DNA of 6,636 nt from an uncultured Collinsella sp. (GTDB taxonomy: Bacteria > Actinomycetota > Coriobacteriia > Coriobacteriales > Coriobacteriaceae), in assembly GCA_900556515.1 (NCBI GenBank), contig USPH01000078.1, positions 1 to 6,636 of the forward strand. Direction: 5' to 3'. A program made the translations under genes and the position numbers. Numbering within the stretch: the first letter of the stretch is position 1; every line of letters starts with the position of its first letter. Below, one piece after another: positions 1 to 5,313 of the stretch. The notes below the pieces were generated by a model that made no database searches, was not told the origin of the DNA, and saw only the letters and a program-made list of their open reading frames with translations.

Positions 1-45
1 GATCTGCGCATGTCTCGTGGGCTCGGAGATGTGTATAAGAGACAG
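1..45 (+). other. Illumina Nextera i7 adapter contamination
   Basis: Bases 27-45 are the 19-bp Tn5 mosaic end AGATGTGTATAAGAGACAG, and 12-26 are GTCTCGTGGGCTCGG; together they are the Nextera read-2 transposase adapter. Bases 4-11 (CTGCGCAT) occupy the 8-base i7 index position and match, from memory, the adapter form of index N722. Bases 1-3 (GAT) fit the end of the P7 arm. This stretch is a library artefact, so the apparent reading frame and ATG within it are not genomic. Confidence 0.97.
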
Positions 46-270
46 GTGCAGGTCATTGCCGAAAAACTCAAGCGCCGCTTTGGCGATGTGAAGGTCGTAT
101 TCGATTGCTCGCACGTCGCCGCCTCGCTCGCGCTGTCGCTGGTCTTTATGCACAACCTGGGCGGCTTTGGCGTCACGACCGCCATCTCGGCACTGTTCCT
201 GGGCCATGTCATCAACGTCGCCAATAAGCTCTTCGCCCAGCGCTTTATCCGCGTGGCCTTTGGAAAATAG
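46..270 (+). CDS. YczE/YitT-like integral membrane protein, C-terminal fragment
   Basis: This is the last 74 residues of a protein cut off by the contig end; the in-frame codons before base 46 come from adapter. A basic stretch (EKLKRRFG) is followed by two hydrophobic segments, about residues 16-37 (VVFDCSHVAASLALSLVFM) and 41-60 (GVTTAISALFLGHVINVANK), and a short basic tail. This pattern, with a glycine-rich turn before ISALFLGHVIN, resembles the C-terminus of the YczE/YyaS/YitT group of polytopic membrane proteins (DUF6198-like). Their function is poorly known; some are linked to export or regulation of secondary metabolites. The family call rests on pattern memory over a short piece and could be wrong. 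No terminator is obvious after the stop; the 10-bp repeat array begins 30 bases later. Confidence 0.6.
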   Translation: MQVIAEKLKRRFGDVKVVFDCSHVAASLALSLVFMHNLGGFGVTTAISALFLGHVINVANKLFAQRFIRVAFGK

Positions 271-300
271 CGCCACCGCAAGAACTCGCGAGCAGCGCTA

Positions 301-378
301 TACGTTGCTATATCTCACTATACTTTGCTATATCTTGCTATACGTTGCTATACTTTGCTATATCTTGCTATATCTTGA
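301..378 (+). repeat. Tandem array of 10-bp AT-rich repeats
   Basis: Seven complete 10-base units and a partial eighth run without gaps: TACGTTGCTA, TATCTCACTA, TACTTTGCTA, TATCTTGCTA, TACGTTGCTA, TACTTTGCTA, TATCTTGCTA, TATCTTGA. The consensus is TAYNTTGCTA. A 30-bp higher-order order (TACTTT, TATCTT, TACGTT) repeats partly from 321. The block is strikingly AT-rich between GC-rich genes and ends about 15 bases before the ATPase start. The unit length equals about one helical turn, so identical faces of the DNA are presented repeatedly. Confidence 0.9.
325..354 (+). promoter_or_regulatory. Candidate promoter inside the 10-bp repeat array
   Basis: TTGCTA (325-330) and TATACT (349-354) are separated by 18 bases and resemble -35 and -10 boxes. 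Because of the 10-bp period, similar pairs (TTGCTA with TATATC) recur one unit downstream, so the array may hold overlapping promoters. The inferred transcript would start near 361, about 33 bases before the ATPase ATG. No experimental support. Confidence 0.4.
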
Positions 379-393
379 GCAAAGGTGGCTCGC

Positions 394-1485
394 ATGCAAA
401 CAAACCCTTTTAAGCCCACAGCAGGCAAAACACCTCCCACGATTATCGGCCGCGAAGATGTCCTCGAGGAATTCAATGAAGGCCTCGTCAACGGGCCTGG
501 CGCCCCGGGACGCCTTATGCGCATAGCCGGCGTCCGCGGAACGGGCAAGACGGTCCTCCTTGACGAGTGCTCACGTTTGGCGCAAAGCCATGGCTGGACG
601 GTCATAAAAGAAGTCGCAACCGAAGGACTTTGTCAGCGCATTCTCGAGCAGCTGCAGCCCAAATTCCAGGCCAAACACGCCAGATTTGAGCCAAGCGTAG
701 CTGGCATATCCATCGGCAGCATAGACATTGAGCGAATCGGCCCATCGCTGCGTGACGCCATGAGGCAGGCAATATCAAAGAACGGCAATGGTCTGCTCAT
801 CACCCTCGATGAGGTCCAAGACGCAGAGCTCGAAGAGGTCCGAACGCTCTCCATTGCGATTCAGCAGGTTATCGGCGAAGACCTTGATATCGCCTTTGTT
901 TTTGCGGGGCTGCCTTCGATGATAGAAAGCGTCATCAACGGAAAGACACTTACGTTTTTGCGCCGTGCCCTCCCCTTTGACCTGAAGGCTGTGGCAGTAA
1001 CCGAAGTGTCGTACTCCCTCGAAGAAACCATTGAAGCGTCTGGCATGGAGCTGCAACCAGGTATTGCCGGCCAACTTGCCGAGGCAACGCAAGGCTACCC
1101 CTTTATGATTCAGCTCGTTGGATATTACGCATGGCAACTGGCACGACGCGCCCATACAACTGTAATTGGAGAGGAAGAGGCAAAGCGAGGCATCGCAACA
1201 GCACGCGAACGCTTCTGCGCAATGGTGATTGAGCCCGCGCTGCAGCGCATTCCGCCCACGTGCATCGCTTATCTGCTGAGCATGGCGTCCTTAGGGCAGA
1301 CGAGCTCGACCAGCATGGTTGCCGATGACTTAAACAAGACACCTCAACAGGTAAGTTCCATCCGCAGTCGTCTGCTGAGAGAGTCGATCATTGAGGCGCC
1401 CTCGTACGGCAAGGTCTCATTTGCCATCCCCTACATGCGCGACTACCTCAACGAACACAAAGCCGAACTGGAAGCTGAACTGTAG
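394..1485 (+). CDS. AAA+ ATPase with C-terminal winged helix
   Basis: This is a 363-residue cytoplasmic protein of the AAA_16/Orc1-Cdc6-like ATPase type. After an opening IIGRED motif (17-22) come a Walker A loop GVRGTGKT (46-53), a Walker B strand LLITLDE (134-140), a sensor-1-like strand IAFVFAGLP (167-174) and a conserved FLRRALPF stretch (188-195) with possible arginine-finger residues. Residues about 287-355 look like a winged helix (DDLNKTPQQVSSIRSRLLRESII). ATP binding is clear; the biological role is not. The ATG at 394 is preferred because AAAGG (381-385) lies 8 bases upstream, whereas the in-frame GTG at 385 overlaps that site. It stands alone behind the 10-bp repeat array, followed by its own terminator and a convergent AlbA_2 gene. 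GC bias is weaker than in the downstream sugar genes, hinting at accessory DNA. Confidence 0.88.
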   Translation: MQTNPFKPTAGKTPPTIIGREDVLEEFNEGLVNGPGAPGRLMRIAGVRGTGKTVLLDECSRLAQSHGWTVIKEVATEGLCQRILEQLQPKFQAKHARFEPSVAGISIGSIDIERIGPSLRDAMRQAISKNGNGLLITLDEVQDAELEEVRTLSIAIQQVIGEDLDIAFVFAGLPSMIESVINGKTLTFLRRALPFDLKAVAVTEVSYSLEETIEASGMELQPGIAGQLAEATQGYPFMIQLVGYYAWQLARRAHTTVIGEEEAKRGIATARERFCAMVIEPALQRIPPTCIAYLLSMASLGQTSSTSMVADDLNKTPQQVSSIRSRLLRESIIEAPSYGKVSFAIPYMRDYLNEHKAELEAEL

Positions 1486-1509
1486 AGGCGCCAATATCCC
1501 AGAGGACAG

Positions 1510-1545
1510 CAGGCCCCAAGCCGGTGTAGGCTTGGGGCCTGTTTT
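1510..1545 (+). terminator. Rho-independent terminator of the ATPase gene
   Basis: A perfect 13-bp stem, CAGGCCCCAAGCC (1510-1522) with GGCTTGGGGCCTG (1529-1541), closes a 6-base loop and is followed by TTTT. It lies 25 bases after the ATPase stop. The hairpin also lies beyond the end of the convergent minus gene (stop at 1565), but on that strand no T-run follows. Confidence 0.92.
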
Positions 1546-1564
1546 GTAGCTTTGCTCTTTTGAG

Positions 1565-2818
1565 CTATGCGCGCTCGTATTTCGTGGCGCGTCCTGTCCC
1601 CCGCCTTACGATCGAGTTTCGGTTGAGCAAAGATTCAAGCGCCGTCAACGTGCGCGTGCGGCTCAATCCCGTCTGTTGCTCAATCTCACCCCGCGACAGT
1701 ATTCGTCCGCCTGACAAAACCTTGAGAACCTGGACCTCTTCCTCAGACCCTTCAAAGGCATCGATAACGGGCAACGTGACGGCCACCATGCCGCCGCGAA
1801 CATCAAATACCGGCTGGCTCAAAGAATCTCGATACGCTCGCCTGATTCGCGCGATTCCCGTACCGAACTTCTCGATGTAATCCAGCTTTAAAAAGACCTC
1901 GGCGACAATTGGGTTTCTGAGCACGGATATCTGCCCATACAGGTATTGTTCCGTCGTCAAACCGGCGGGTAGCGATCCGGGGGAAGTCACAACGACGCGA
2001 TCATCGTACAAAGCGATTTGAACATTCGCCCGAACGTCCCATGTCCGATGCACCAAAGCGTTTGCGACAGCTTCGCGGAACGCCTCAAGAGGAATTCGAT
2101 CGGTTTGGACGCGTTCCATCCCCTCGATACGCTCATAACGGTAGTAGCGTGCAAACATAGCAACCGCCCTGTCCACCTGCTCAATTGCAGATAGACCTGT
2201 CGCCGTCTCACGATCTAAGAGAACGTCCTCGGTCTCACCAAACCGCACACAGTCGATGCCCGGAAAATCGTTTTTATCCGCCAATATCGCCGCGGCATTG
2301 GTATAGCCGTCCTTGCCGAGCAAGCGAAGCGTACGCATGATATCCGGCGTTAGCTCGGAAATACCAAGGTGTTCAACACACTTATGCTCGAGCGTGTGAA
2401 AACTCAAGTCCTGAAAAGCCGACGTGAGCGCATCGAACGTCAGGTTACTGCCCTCGAGCGTTAGTCTGCCATACTCAAACCGATCGACCTCCACCGTTGC
2501 CGAATCGTTACGCCTATATGCCTTTCCTTTGCTTCGATAGGGTTTGTCCTGGCCCTCATAGACCGTAAGGATTACGGTCCCGTGTTTCTCATCGGGCTCA
2601 AGCGAGTAACGGGGGGCTGGATCTAAGCTGTCATTAATCATATTTTCGATGCGCAGACATTCGGCAACCGGATCTGCAAGACCGACAGCAACGCCCTCGT
2701 CATCAACGCCAAACTCAATCTTGCCCGTCCCGTAGTTTGCATAGGCGCTCACCGTTTTAAGAAACGTCGGCGTAACGCTTTCCTTGTATTCGACTGTAGG
2801 GCTCTCTCTAACAACCAT
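1565..2818 (-). CDS. AlbA_2 (Schlafen-like) DNA-binding protein with RecG-C-like ATPase region
   Basis: This is a 417-residue protein of the 'divergent AAA / RecG-like' transcriptional regulator group. Residues 3-115 form an AlbA_2 domain, with the typical SPTVEYKES opening and the IEFGVDDEGVAVGL core. Residues about 245-325 match the HATPase_c_4 region: EAFREAVANALVHRTW (N-box-like), VVVTSPGSLPAG and EKFGTGIARI. Residues 360-415 look like a winged helix (LSRGEIEQQTGLSRTRTLTALESLL). Family members are thought to bind nucleic acid and are often local regulators; the target here is unknown. The ATG at 2818 is chosen since GAGAGG lies 10 bases upstream; the in-frame GTG at 2824 would leave only 4. 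A TATAAT box and dyad array lie directly upstream, suggesting possible autoregulation. It converges on the ATPase gene. Confidence 0.88.
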   Translation of the reverse strand: MVVRESPTVEYKESVTPTFLKTVSAYANYGTGKIEFGVDDEGVAVGLADPVAECLRIENMINDSLDPAPRYSLEPDEKHGTVILTVYEGQDKPYRSKGKAYRRNDSATVEVDRFEYGRLTLEGSNLTFDALTSAFQDLSFHTLEHKCVEHLGISELTPDIMRTLRLLGKDGYTNAAAILADKNDFPGIDCVRFGETEDVLLDRETATGLSAIEQVDRAVAMFARYYRYERIEGMERVQTDRIPLEAFREAVANALVHRTWDVRANVQIALYDDRVVVTSPGSLPAGLTTEQYLYGQISVLRNPIVAEVFLKLDYIEKFGTGIARIRRAYRDSLSQPVFDVRGGMVAVTLPVIDAFEGSEEEVQVLKVLSGGRILSRGEIEQQTGLSRTRTLTALESLLNRNSIVRRGTGRATKYERA

Positions 2819-2856
2819 ATGCACCGCACCTCTCTATTCATACTCATCTGAATCGT

Positions 2857-2862
2857 ATTATA
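2857..2862 (-). promoter_or_regulatory. -10 box for the AlbA_2 gene
   Basis: The minus strand reads TATAAT here, a perfect consensus -10, about 38 bases before the chosen ATG. At a 17-base spacing the -35 position (2880-2885) reads CCGTAC, a poor match. The intervening spacer is almost entirely occupied by the first dyad of the array (2864-2882), a classic position for repressor control. Confidence 0.65.
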
Positions 2863-2916
2863 AGACGAAAACCGTTTGCGTACGGATTTCAGACAGACGC
2901 AAACGATTTTCGTCTT
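2862..2916. repeat. 20-bp inverted repeat (first two dyads of the array)
   Basis: The arm at 2862-2881 and the arm at 2897-2916 are reverse complements with a single mismatch, around a 15-base centre. Each arm is itself an imperfect 19-bp dyad of the form GACGnAAAnnGnTTTnCGTC. In RNA it could form a long hairpin; in DNA it could be a pair of operators in opposite orientation. Confidence 0.85.
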
Positions 2917-3018
2917 GATTTACGTCCGGAATTAAGACGCAAATTGCGCTTTCGTACGGCTAAATGCCAGACGCAAATCGTTTTCGTCCGTCAATACGTC
3001 CGCAATCCAGACGAAAAA
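2864..3018. promoter_or_regulatory. Array of GACG-AAA-TTT-CGTC dyads, operator-like
   Basis: Related imperfect dyads occur at 2864-2882 (ends degenerate), 2896-2914, 2936-2956 (two bases longer, most degenerate) and 2970-2988, with a lone half-site GACGAAAAA at 3010-3018. Starts are 32, 40, 34 and 40 bases apart. A 44-base unit at 2896-2939 recurs at 2970-3013 (32 of 44 identical), both carrying TACGTCCG after the dyad. The array fills the 240-base gap upstream of the AlbA_2 gene, with one site over its promoter. Its binding protein is not identified; the adjacent AlbA_2/winged-helix protein is the natural candidate. Confidence 0.65.
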
Positions 3019-3049
3019 GCCCCGAGCTCGTATGAACTCGGGGCTCTTT
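3014..3049. terminator. Bidirectional-looking intrinsic terminator
   Basis: The stem AGCCCCGAG (3018-3026) pairs perfectly with CTCGGGGCT (3037-3045) across a 10-base loop. AAAAA precedes it (giving TTTTT on the minus strand) and CTTTG follows on the plus strand, so the minus-strand version is stronger. No intact gene enters from either side: upstream on plus is the dyad array, upstream on minus is the GntR fragment. It may insulate the AlbA_2 promoter or be left from a deleted gene. Confidence 0.7.
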
Positions 3050-3062
3050 GTGCCGCGCATCT

Positions 3063-3344
3063 ATGAGAGGAGAAATTCGATGCGTACGGGCGCTACTCCA
3101 TGTAGTCACCCTGAATGGCGGCAACCTCGTCGTTCCCCGCCTGATGGGCGTGCTCAAGGCATCCGTTCCCCTCTTTATCGACGTTACGGGCAAAAAGCTC
3201 GTCGAGGAGACCATCCGCACGCACCGCGGCGTGGCCGACGCCATCGAGGCGCGCAACCCCACCGCCGCGCACGACGCCATGTATCTGCACCTGGTCTACA
3301 ACCGCAACATGATCGCGGAAGGCGCGATGGCGAAAAGCGAGTAA
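3063..3344 (+). pseudogene. GntR/FadR-type regulator, C-terminal FCD remnant
   Basis: The frame from the ATG at 3063 encodes ALLHVVTLNGGN followed by LVEETIRTHRGVADAIEARN and AAHDAMYLHL. This is the C-terminal two-thirds of an FCD ligand-binding domain, the effector part of FadR-subfamily GntR regulators that often control sugar-acid genes. The entire N-terminal winged helix and the first FCD helices are missing; an intact protein would be about 220-240 residues. Homology begins only near 3087. A strong ribosome site (GAGAGGAGA, 3065-3073) and ATG at 3080 lie in the neighbouring frame, so translation from it would not give the FCD sequence. An out-of-frame internal deletion is the simplest reading. 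It precedes dhuD/dhuI-like genes, fitting a former pathway regulator. Confidence 0.75.
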
Positions 3345-3370
3345 GGGCATCGCGACAACCGATTTCAACC

Positions 3371-3397
3371 GTTCACCTTTTAAAAGTGAACGTTCAC
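3371..3397. promoter_or_regulatory. Operator-like GTTCAC / GTGAACGTTCAC cluster
   Basis: A perfect 12-bp palindrome GTGAACGTTCAC occupies 3386-3397, preceded nine bases earlier by another half-site GTTCAC (3371-3376), with TTTTAAAA between. A partial match, TGAACGTT, recurs at 3477-3484 just before the dhuD-like start. The central CG and this half-site form are typical of LacI-family operators more than of GntR/FadR sites; that assignment is inference. Confidence 0.55.
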
Positions 3398-3404
3398 CTA
3401 TTTT

Positions 3405-3441
3405 TAGGAGAATAGGGGCGTCAATTCCTCCGCTTCTCCTA
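3405..3441 (+). promoter_or_regulatory. Inverted repeat with -10-like box ahead of dhuD-like gene
   Basis: TAGGAGAA (3405-3412) and TTCTCCTA (3434-3441) are perfect 8-bp arms around a 21-base centre. TATACT at 3440-3445 resembles a -10 box but no good -35 lies 16-18 bases upstream, so the promoter call is weak. Another AT-rich stretch (TATATA, 3469-3474) is an alternative. Confidence 0.35.
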
Positions 3442-3502
3442 TACTGAACTTGTATTAAAAGCAAGACTTATATAGATGAACGTTTCTTTTGAAAGGATCG
3501 CT

Positions 3503-4312
3503 ATGTCTAATCTTATGGACAGCTTCCGCCTGGATGGCAAGGTCGCACTCGTGACCGGCGCCACCTACGGCATTGGCATGGCCATTGCCGAGGCGCTCGG
3601 CGAGGCCGGCGCCAAGATCGCCTTTAACGCCCGCCACGCCGACAAGGTCGCCGAGGCCGAGAAGCACTACCGCGAGCTGGGCTTTGAGGCTCACGGCTAC
3701 GTGGCCGATGTCACTGACGAGGCCGTCGTCGCCGAGCTCGTCGCCAAGATCGAGGCCGATTTTGGCACCACGCCCGACATCCTGGTCAACAATGCAGGTG
3801 TTATCCAGCGCACCCCCATGCTCGACATGAGCGCCGAGGACTTCCGTCGCGTCGTCGACATCGATCTTAACGCCCCGTTCATCGTCTCCAAGGCCTGCCT
3901 GCCCGGCATGATCGCCAAGGGTCACGGCAAGATCATCAACATCTGCTCGATGATGAGCGAGCTTGGCCGCGAGACCATCGCTGGCTACGCCGCTGCCAAG
4001 GGCGGTCTGAAGATGCTCACCAAGAACATCTGCTCCGAGTTTGGCGAGGCCAACATCCAGTGCAATGGCATTGGGCCTGGCTACATCGCCACGCCGCAGA
4101 CCGCGCCGCTGCGCGAGACGCAGCCCGACGGCAGCCGTCACCCGTTTGACCAGTTCATCATCGCCAAGACCCCGGCCGCCCGTTGGGGCACGCCCGAGGA
4201 CCTGAAGGGCCCCGCTGTGTTCCTGGCCTCCGATGCCTCGAACTTCGTCAACGGCCACATCCTCTACGTCGACGGCGGCATCCTGGCATACATCGGCAAG
4301 CAGCCCCAGTAG
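3503..4312 (+). CDS. dhuD: SDR dehydrogenase, DhuD/KduD-like (annotated often as gluconate 5-dehydrogenase)
   Basis: This is a 269-residue classical short-chain dehydrogenase. Visible are the nucleotide loop TGATYGIG (18-25), NNAG (96-99), the structural Asn123, and the catalytic Ser149, Tyr162 and Lys166 (YAAAK). The C-terminus has the usual VDGG. Length and sequence fit the group reducing 3-deoxy-2,5-diketo-hexonate to 2-keto-3-deoxy-D-gluconate with NAD(P)H (DhuD in streptococci, KduD in pectin users). The neighbouring RpiB-type isomerase makes the DhuD reading the most likely. The ATG at 3503 follows GAAAGG by 6 bases; the in-frame ATG at 3476 would add nine residues, lacks a ribosome site and falls in the operator-like TGAACGTT. 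Strong preference for GC-ending codons suggests good expression. Substrate is inferred from context, not from the sequence alone. Confidence 0.85.
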   Translation: MSNLMDSFRLDGKVALVTGATYGIGMAIAEALGEAGAKIAFNARHADKVAEAEKHYRELGFEAHGYVADVTDEAVVAELVAKIEADFGTTPDILVNNAGVIQRTPMLDMSAEDFRRVVDIDLNAPFIVSKACLPGMIAKGHGKIINICSMMSELGRETIAGYAAAKGGLKMLTKNICSEFGEANIQCNGIGPGYIATPQTAPLRETQPDGSRHPFDQFIIAKTPAARWGTPEDLKGPAVFLASDASNFVNGHILYVDGGILAYIGKQPQ

Positions 4313-4319
4313 GCGCTGC

Positions 4320-4417
4320 GCGGGCTTGAGACGGGCATCTTGCCTTTCAATCGTCGGTCGCGTACCCAAGTACGCTTCCCTCCTCTTTCAAGGCAACCTG
4401 CTCCGTCTCAAGCCCGC
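4320..4417. repeat. 98-base nested palindrome between the dhuD- and dhuI-like genes
   Basis: Three stems are nested: outer 15-bp perfect arms GCGGGCTTGAGACGG (4320-4334) and CCGTCTCAAGCCCGC (4403-4417), middle TTGCCTT (4340-4346) with AAGGCAA (4390-4396), and apical GCGTA (4360-4364) with TACGC (4371-4375) around CCCAAG. It starts 8 bases after the dhuD-like stop. No T-run follows, so it is not a standard terminator. It could be a REP-type palindromic element, a structured spacer stabilising the upstream message, or an uncharacterised RNA. Confidence 0.8.
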
Positions 4418-4455
4418 TCGCTCACCGCGCTCCCACATTTAGGTTCATTTAGTAG

Positions 4456-4518
4456 TTGCGGTGAAATAGGGATTGATTTTGACTTCTACCAGGCAAGACG
4501 GTCCGTATTTCACCGCAA
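4456..4518. repeat. 63-base element with 13-bp inverted ends upstream of dhuI-like gene
   Basis: TTGCGGTGAAATA (4456-4468) and TATTTCACCGCAA (4506-4518) are perfect inverted arms. After one mismatch, GGA/TCC continues the pairing, giving ends alike over about 17 bases. The element ends 8 bases before the purine-rich ribosome site. It may be a miniature palindromic element or a leader hairpin; no target-site duplication is obvious. Confidence 0.75.
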
Positions 4519-4544
4519 GTTAGAAAAAGGAAAGGTATTTCGCA

Positions 4545-5186
4545 ATGAAGATCGCTCTCATCAACGAGAATTCTCAGAACTCCAAGAACCCCATGATCGA
4601 GGCTGCCCTTAAGAAGGTCGTCGAGCCCATGGGCCACGTCGTCTTTAACTACGGTATGTATGCCGATGCCGACTCCAAGCCGCTCACCTACGTTCAGAAC
4701 GGCATCCTTGCCGCCGTGCTGCTCAACTCCGGCGCTGCCGACTATGTCGTGACCGGCTGCGGCACCGGCGAGGGCGCCATGCTCGCCTGCAACTCCTTCC
4801 CCGGTGTGCTCTGCGGCCATGTCGCCGACCCGCTGGATGCCTACACCTTCGCCCAGGTCAACGACGGTAACGCCGTCGCCATGCCCTTCGCCCTCAAGAA
4901 CGGCTGGGGCCAGGAGCTCAACCTCGAGTACACCTTCGAGAAGCTCTTTGGCTTCGGTTCCGGCAACGGCTATCCTGCCGAGCGTGTTGAGCCCGAGCAG
5001 CGCAACAAGAAGATCCTCGACGGCGTCCGCGCTGTGACCATGCGTCCGCTCGTCGACGTCCTGGGCGAGATCGATCAGGATCTGGTGAAGGGCGCACTTG
5101 CCGGTGAGCACTTCCAGGAGTACTTCTTTGCCAATGCCACCGACGAGGCCATCATCGCCAAGGTCAAGGAGATCTTGGGGCTCTAA
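4545..5186 (+). CDS. dhuI: RpiB/LacA/LacB-family isomerase, DhuI-like
   Basis: This is a 213-residue cytoplasmic isomerase. The RpiB signature GCGTGEGAMLACNSFPGV begins at residue 71 with Cys72 at the catalytic position, followed by NDGNAVAM (107-114), the counterpart of the NDAN motif in ribose-5-phosphate isomerase B. It is longer than RpiB itself (about 150 residues), with a C-terminal extension, and matches the size of streptococcal DhuI. DhuI converts 4-deoxy-L-threo-5-hexosulose-uronate to 3-deoxy-D-glycero-2,5-hexodiulosonate, the substrate of DhuD encoded just upstream. The start is supported by AAAGG at 4531-4535, 9 bases before ATG. The 232-base gap from dhuD with two palindromes is unusual for an operon. 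No lyase, hydrolase, KDG kinase or aldolase is within the window. Plain sugar-phosphate isomerase activity is the alternative. Confidence 0.85.
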   Translation: MKIALINENSQNSKNPMIEAALKKVVEPMGHVVFNYGMYADADSKPLTYVQNGILAAVLLNSGAADYVVTGCGTGEGAMLACNSFPGVLCGHVADPLDAYTFAQVNDGNAVAMPFALKNGWGQELNLEYTFEKLFGFGSGNGYPAERVEPEQRNKKILDGVRAVTMRPLVDVLGEIDQDLVKGALAGEHFQEYFFANATDEAIIAKVKEILGL

Positions 5187-5212
5187 TCGCACGACCCATC
5201 GCAGCGAACGCA

Positions 5213-5251
5213 AGCGGCGGCCGCCCCAACACGGGACGGCCGCCGCTTTTT
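5213..5251 (+). terminator. Rho-independent terminator after dhuI-like gene
   Basis: An 11-bp GC-rich stem, AGCGGCGGCCG (5213-5223) with CGGCCGCCGCT (5237-5247), is extended inward by CCC/GGG pairing after one mismatch. TTTTT (5247-5251) follows, its first base being part of the stem. It sits 26 bases after the stop and ends the sugar-acid transcript. Confidence 0.93.
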
Positions 5252-5260
5252 GCTATCAAA

Positions 5261-5291
5261 TGGTGCAATGGGGTCAGGTTATCTCACACCA
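5261..5291. repeat. Solo copy of the GGGGTCAGGTT palindromic repeat
   Basis: TGGTGCAATGGGGTCAGGTT (5261-5280) matches the left arm of the element at 6210-6229 in 19 of 20 bases. CACCA at 5287-5291 closes a weak stem with the opening TGGTG, but the full right arm is absent. It lies just downstream of the HEPN toxin gene, on the opposite side from the complete copy. Confidence 0.8.
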
Positions 5292-5313
5292 TGTTGGCTC
5301 AAAGAGAGCAAGA

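Noticed and set aside
10..45. ATG and first codons of the leftmost open frame
   Set aside because: They are encoded by the Nextera adapter, not by the genome.
301..378. Possible CRISPR array
   Set aside because: Units are 10 bases with no spacers between them and no cas genes are nearby.
377..391. Small hairpin (GAGC/GCTC) around the ATPase ribosome site
   Set aside because: Only 4 bp of pairing; too weak to claim translational control.
2862..3049. Small RNA gene ending at the 3018-3045 hairpin
   Set aside because: No convincing plus-strand promoter was found in the dyad array and the T-run on the plus strand is short; not enough support.
3080..3415. Plus-strand open frame starting at the ATG with the strong GAGAGGAGA site
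   Set aside because: Its product is Arg/Pro/His-rich and matches nothing; the FCD homology is in the neighbouring frame. Treated as the misaligned start of the broken regulator.
3455..4369. 304-codon minus-strand open frame opposite the dhuD-like gene
   Set aside because: It is a GC-bias shadow: low-complexity Gly/Val/Asp/Leu-rich product, no family motif, whereas the plus frame has a full SDR motif set.
4449..5213. 254-codon minus-strand open frame opposite the dhuI-like gene
   Set aside because: Same kind of antisense shadow, no recognisable domain and no ribosome site; the plus frame has the RpiB signature.
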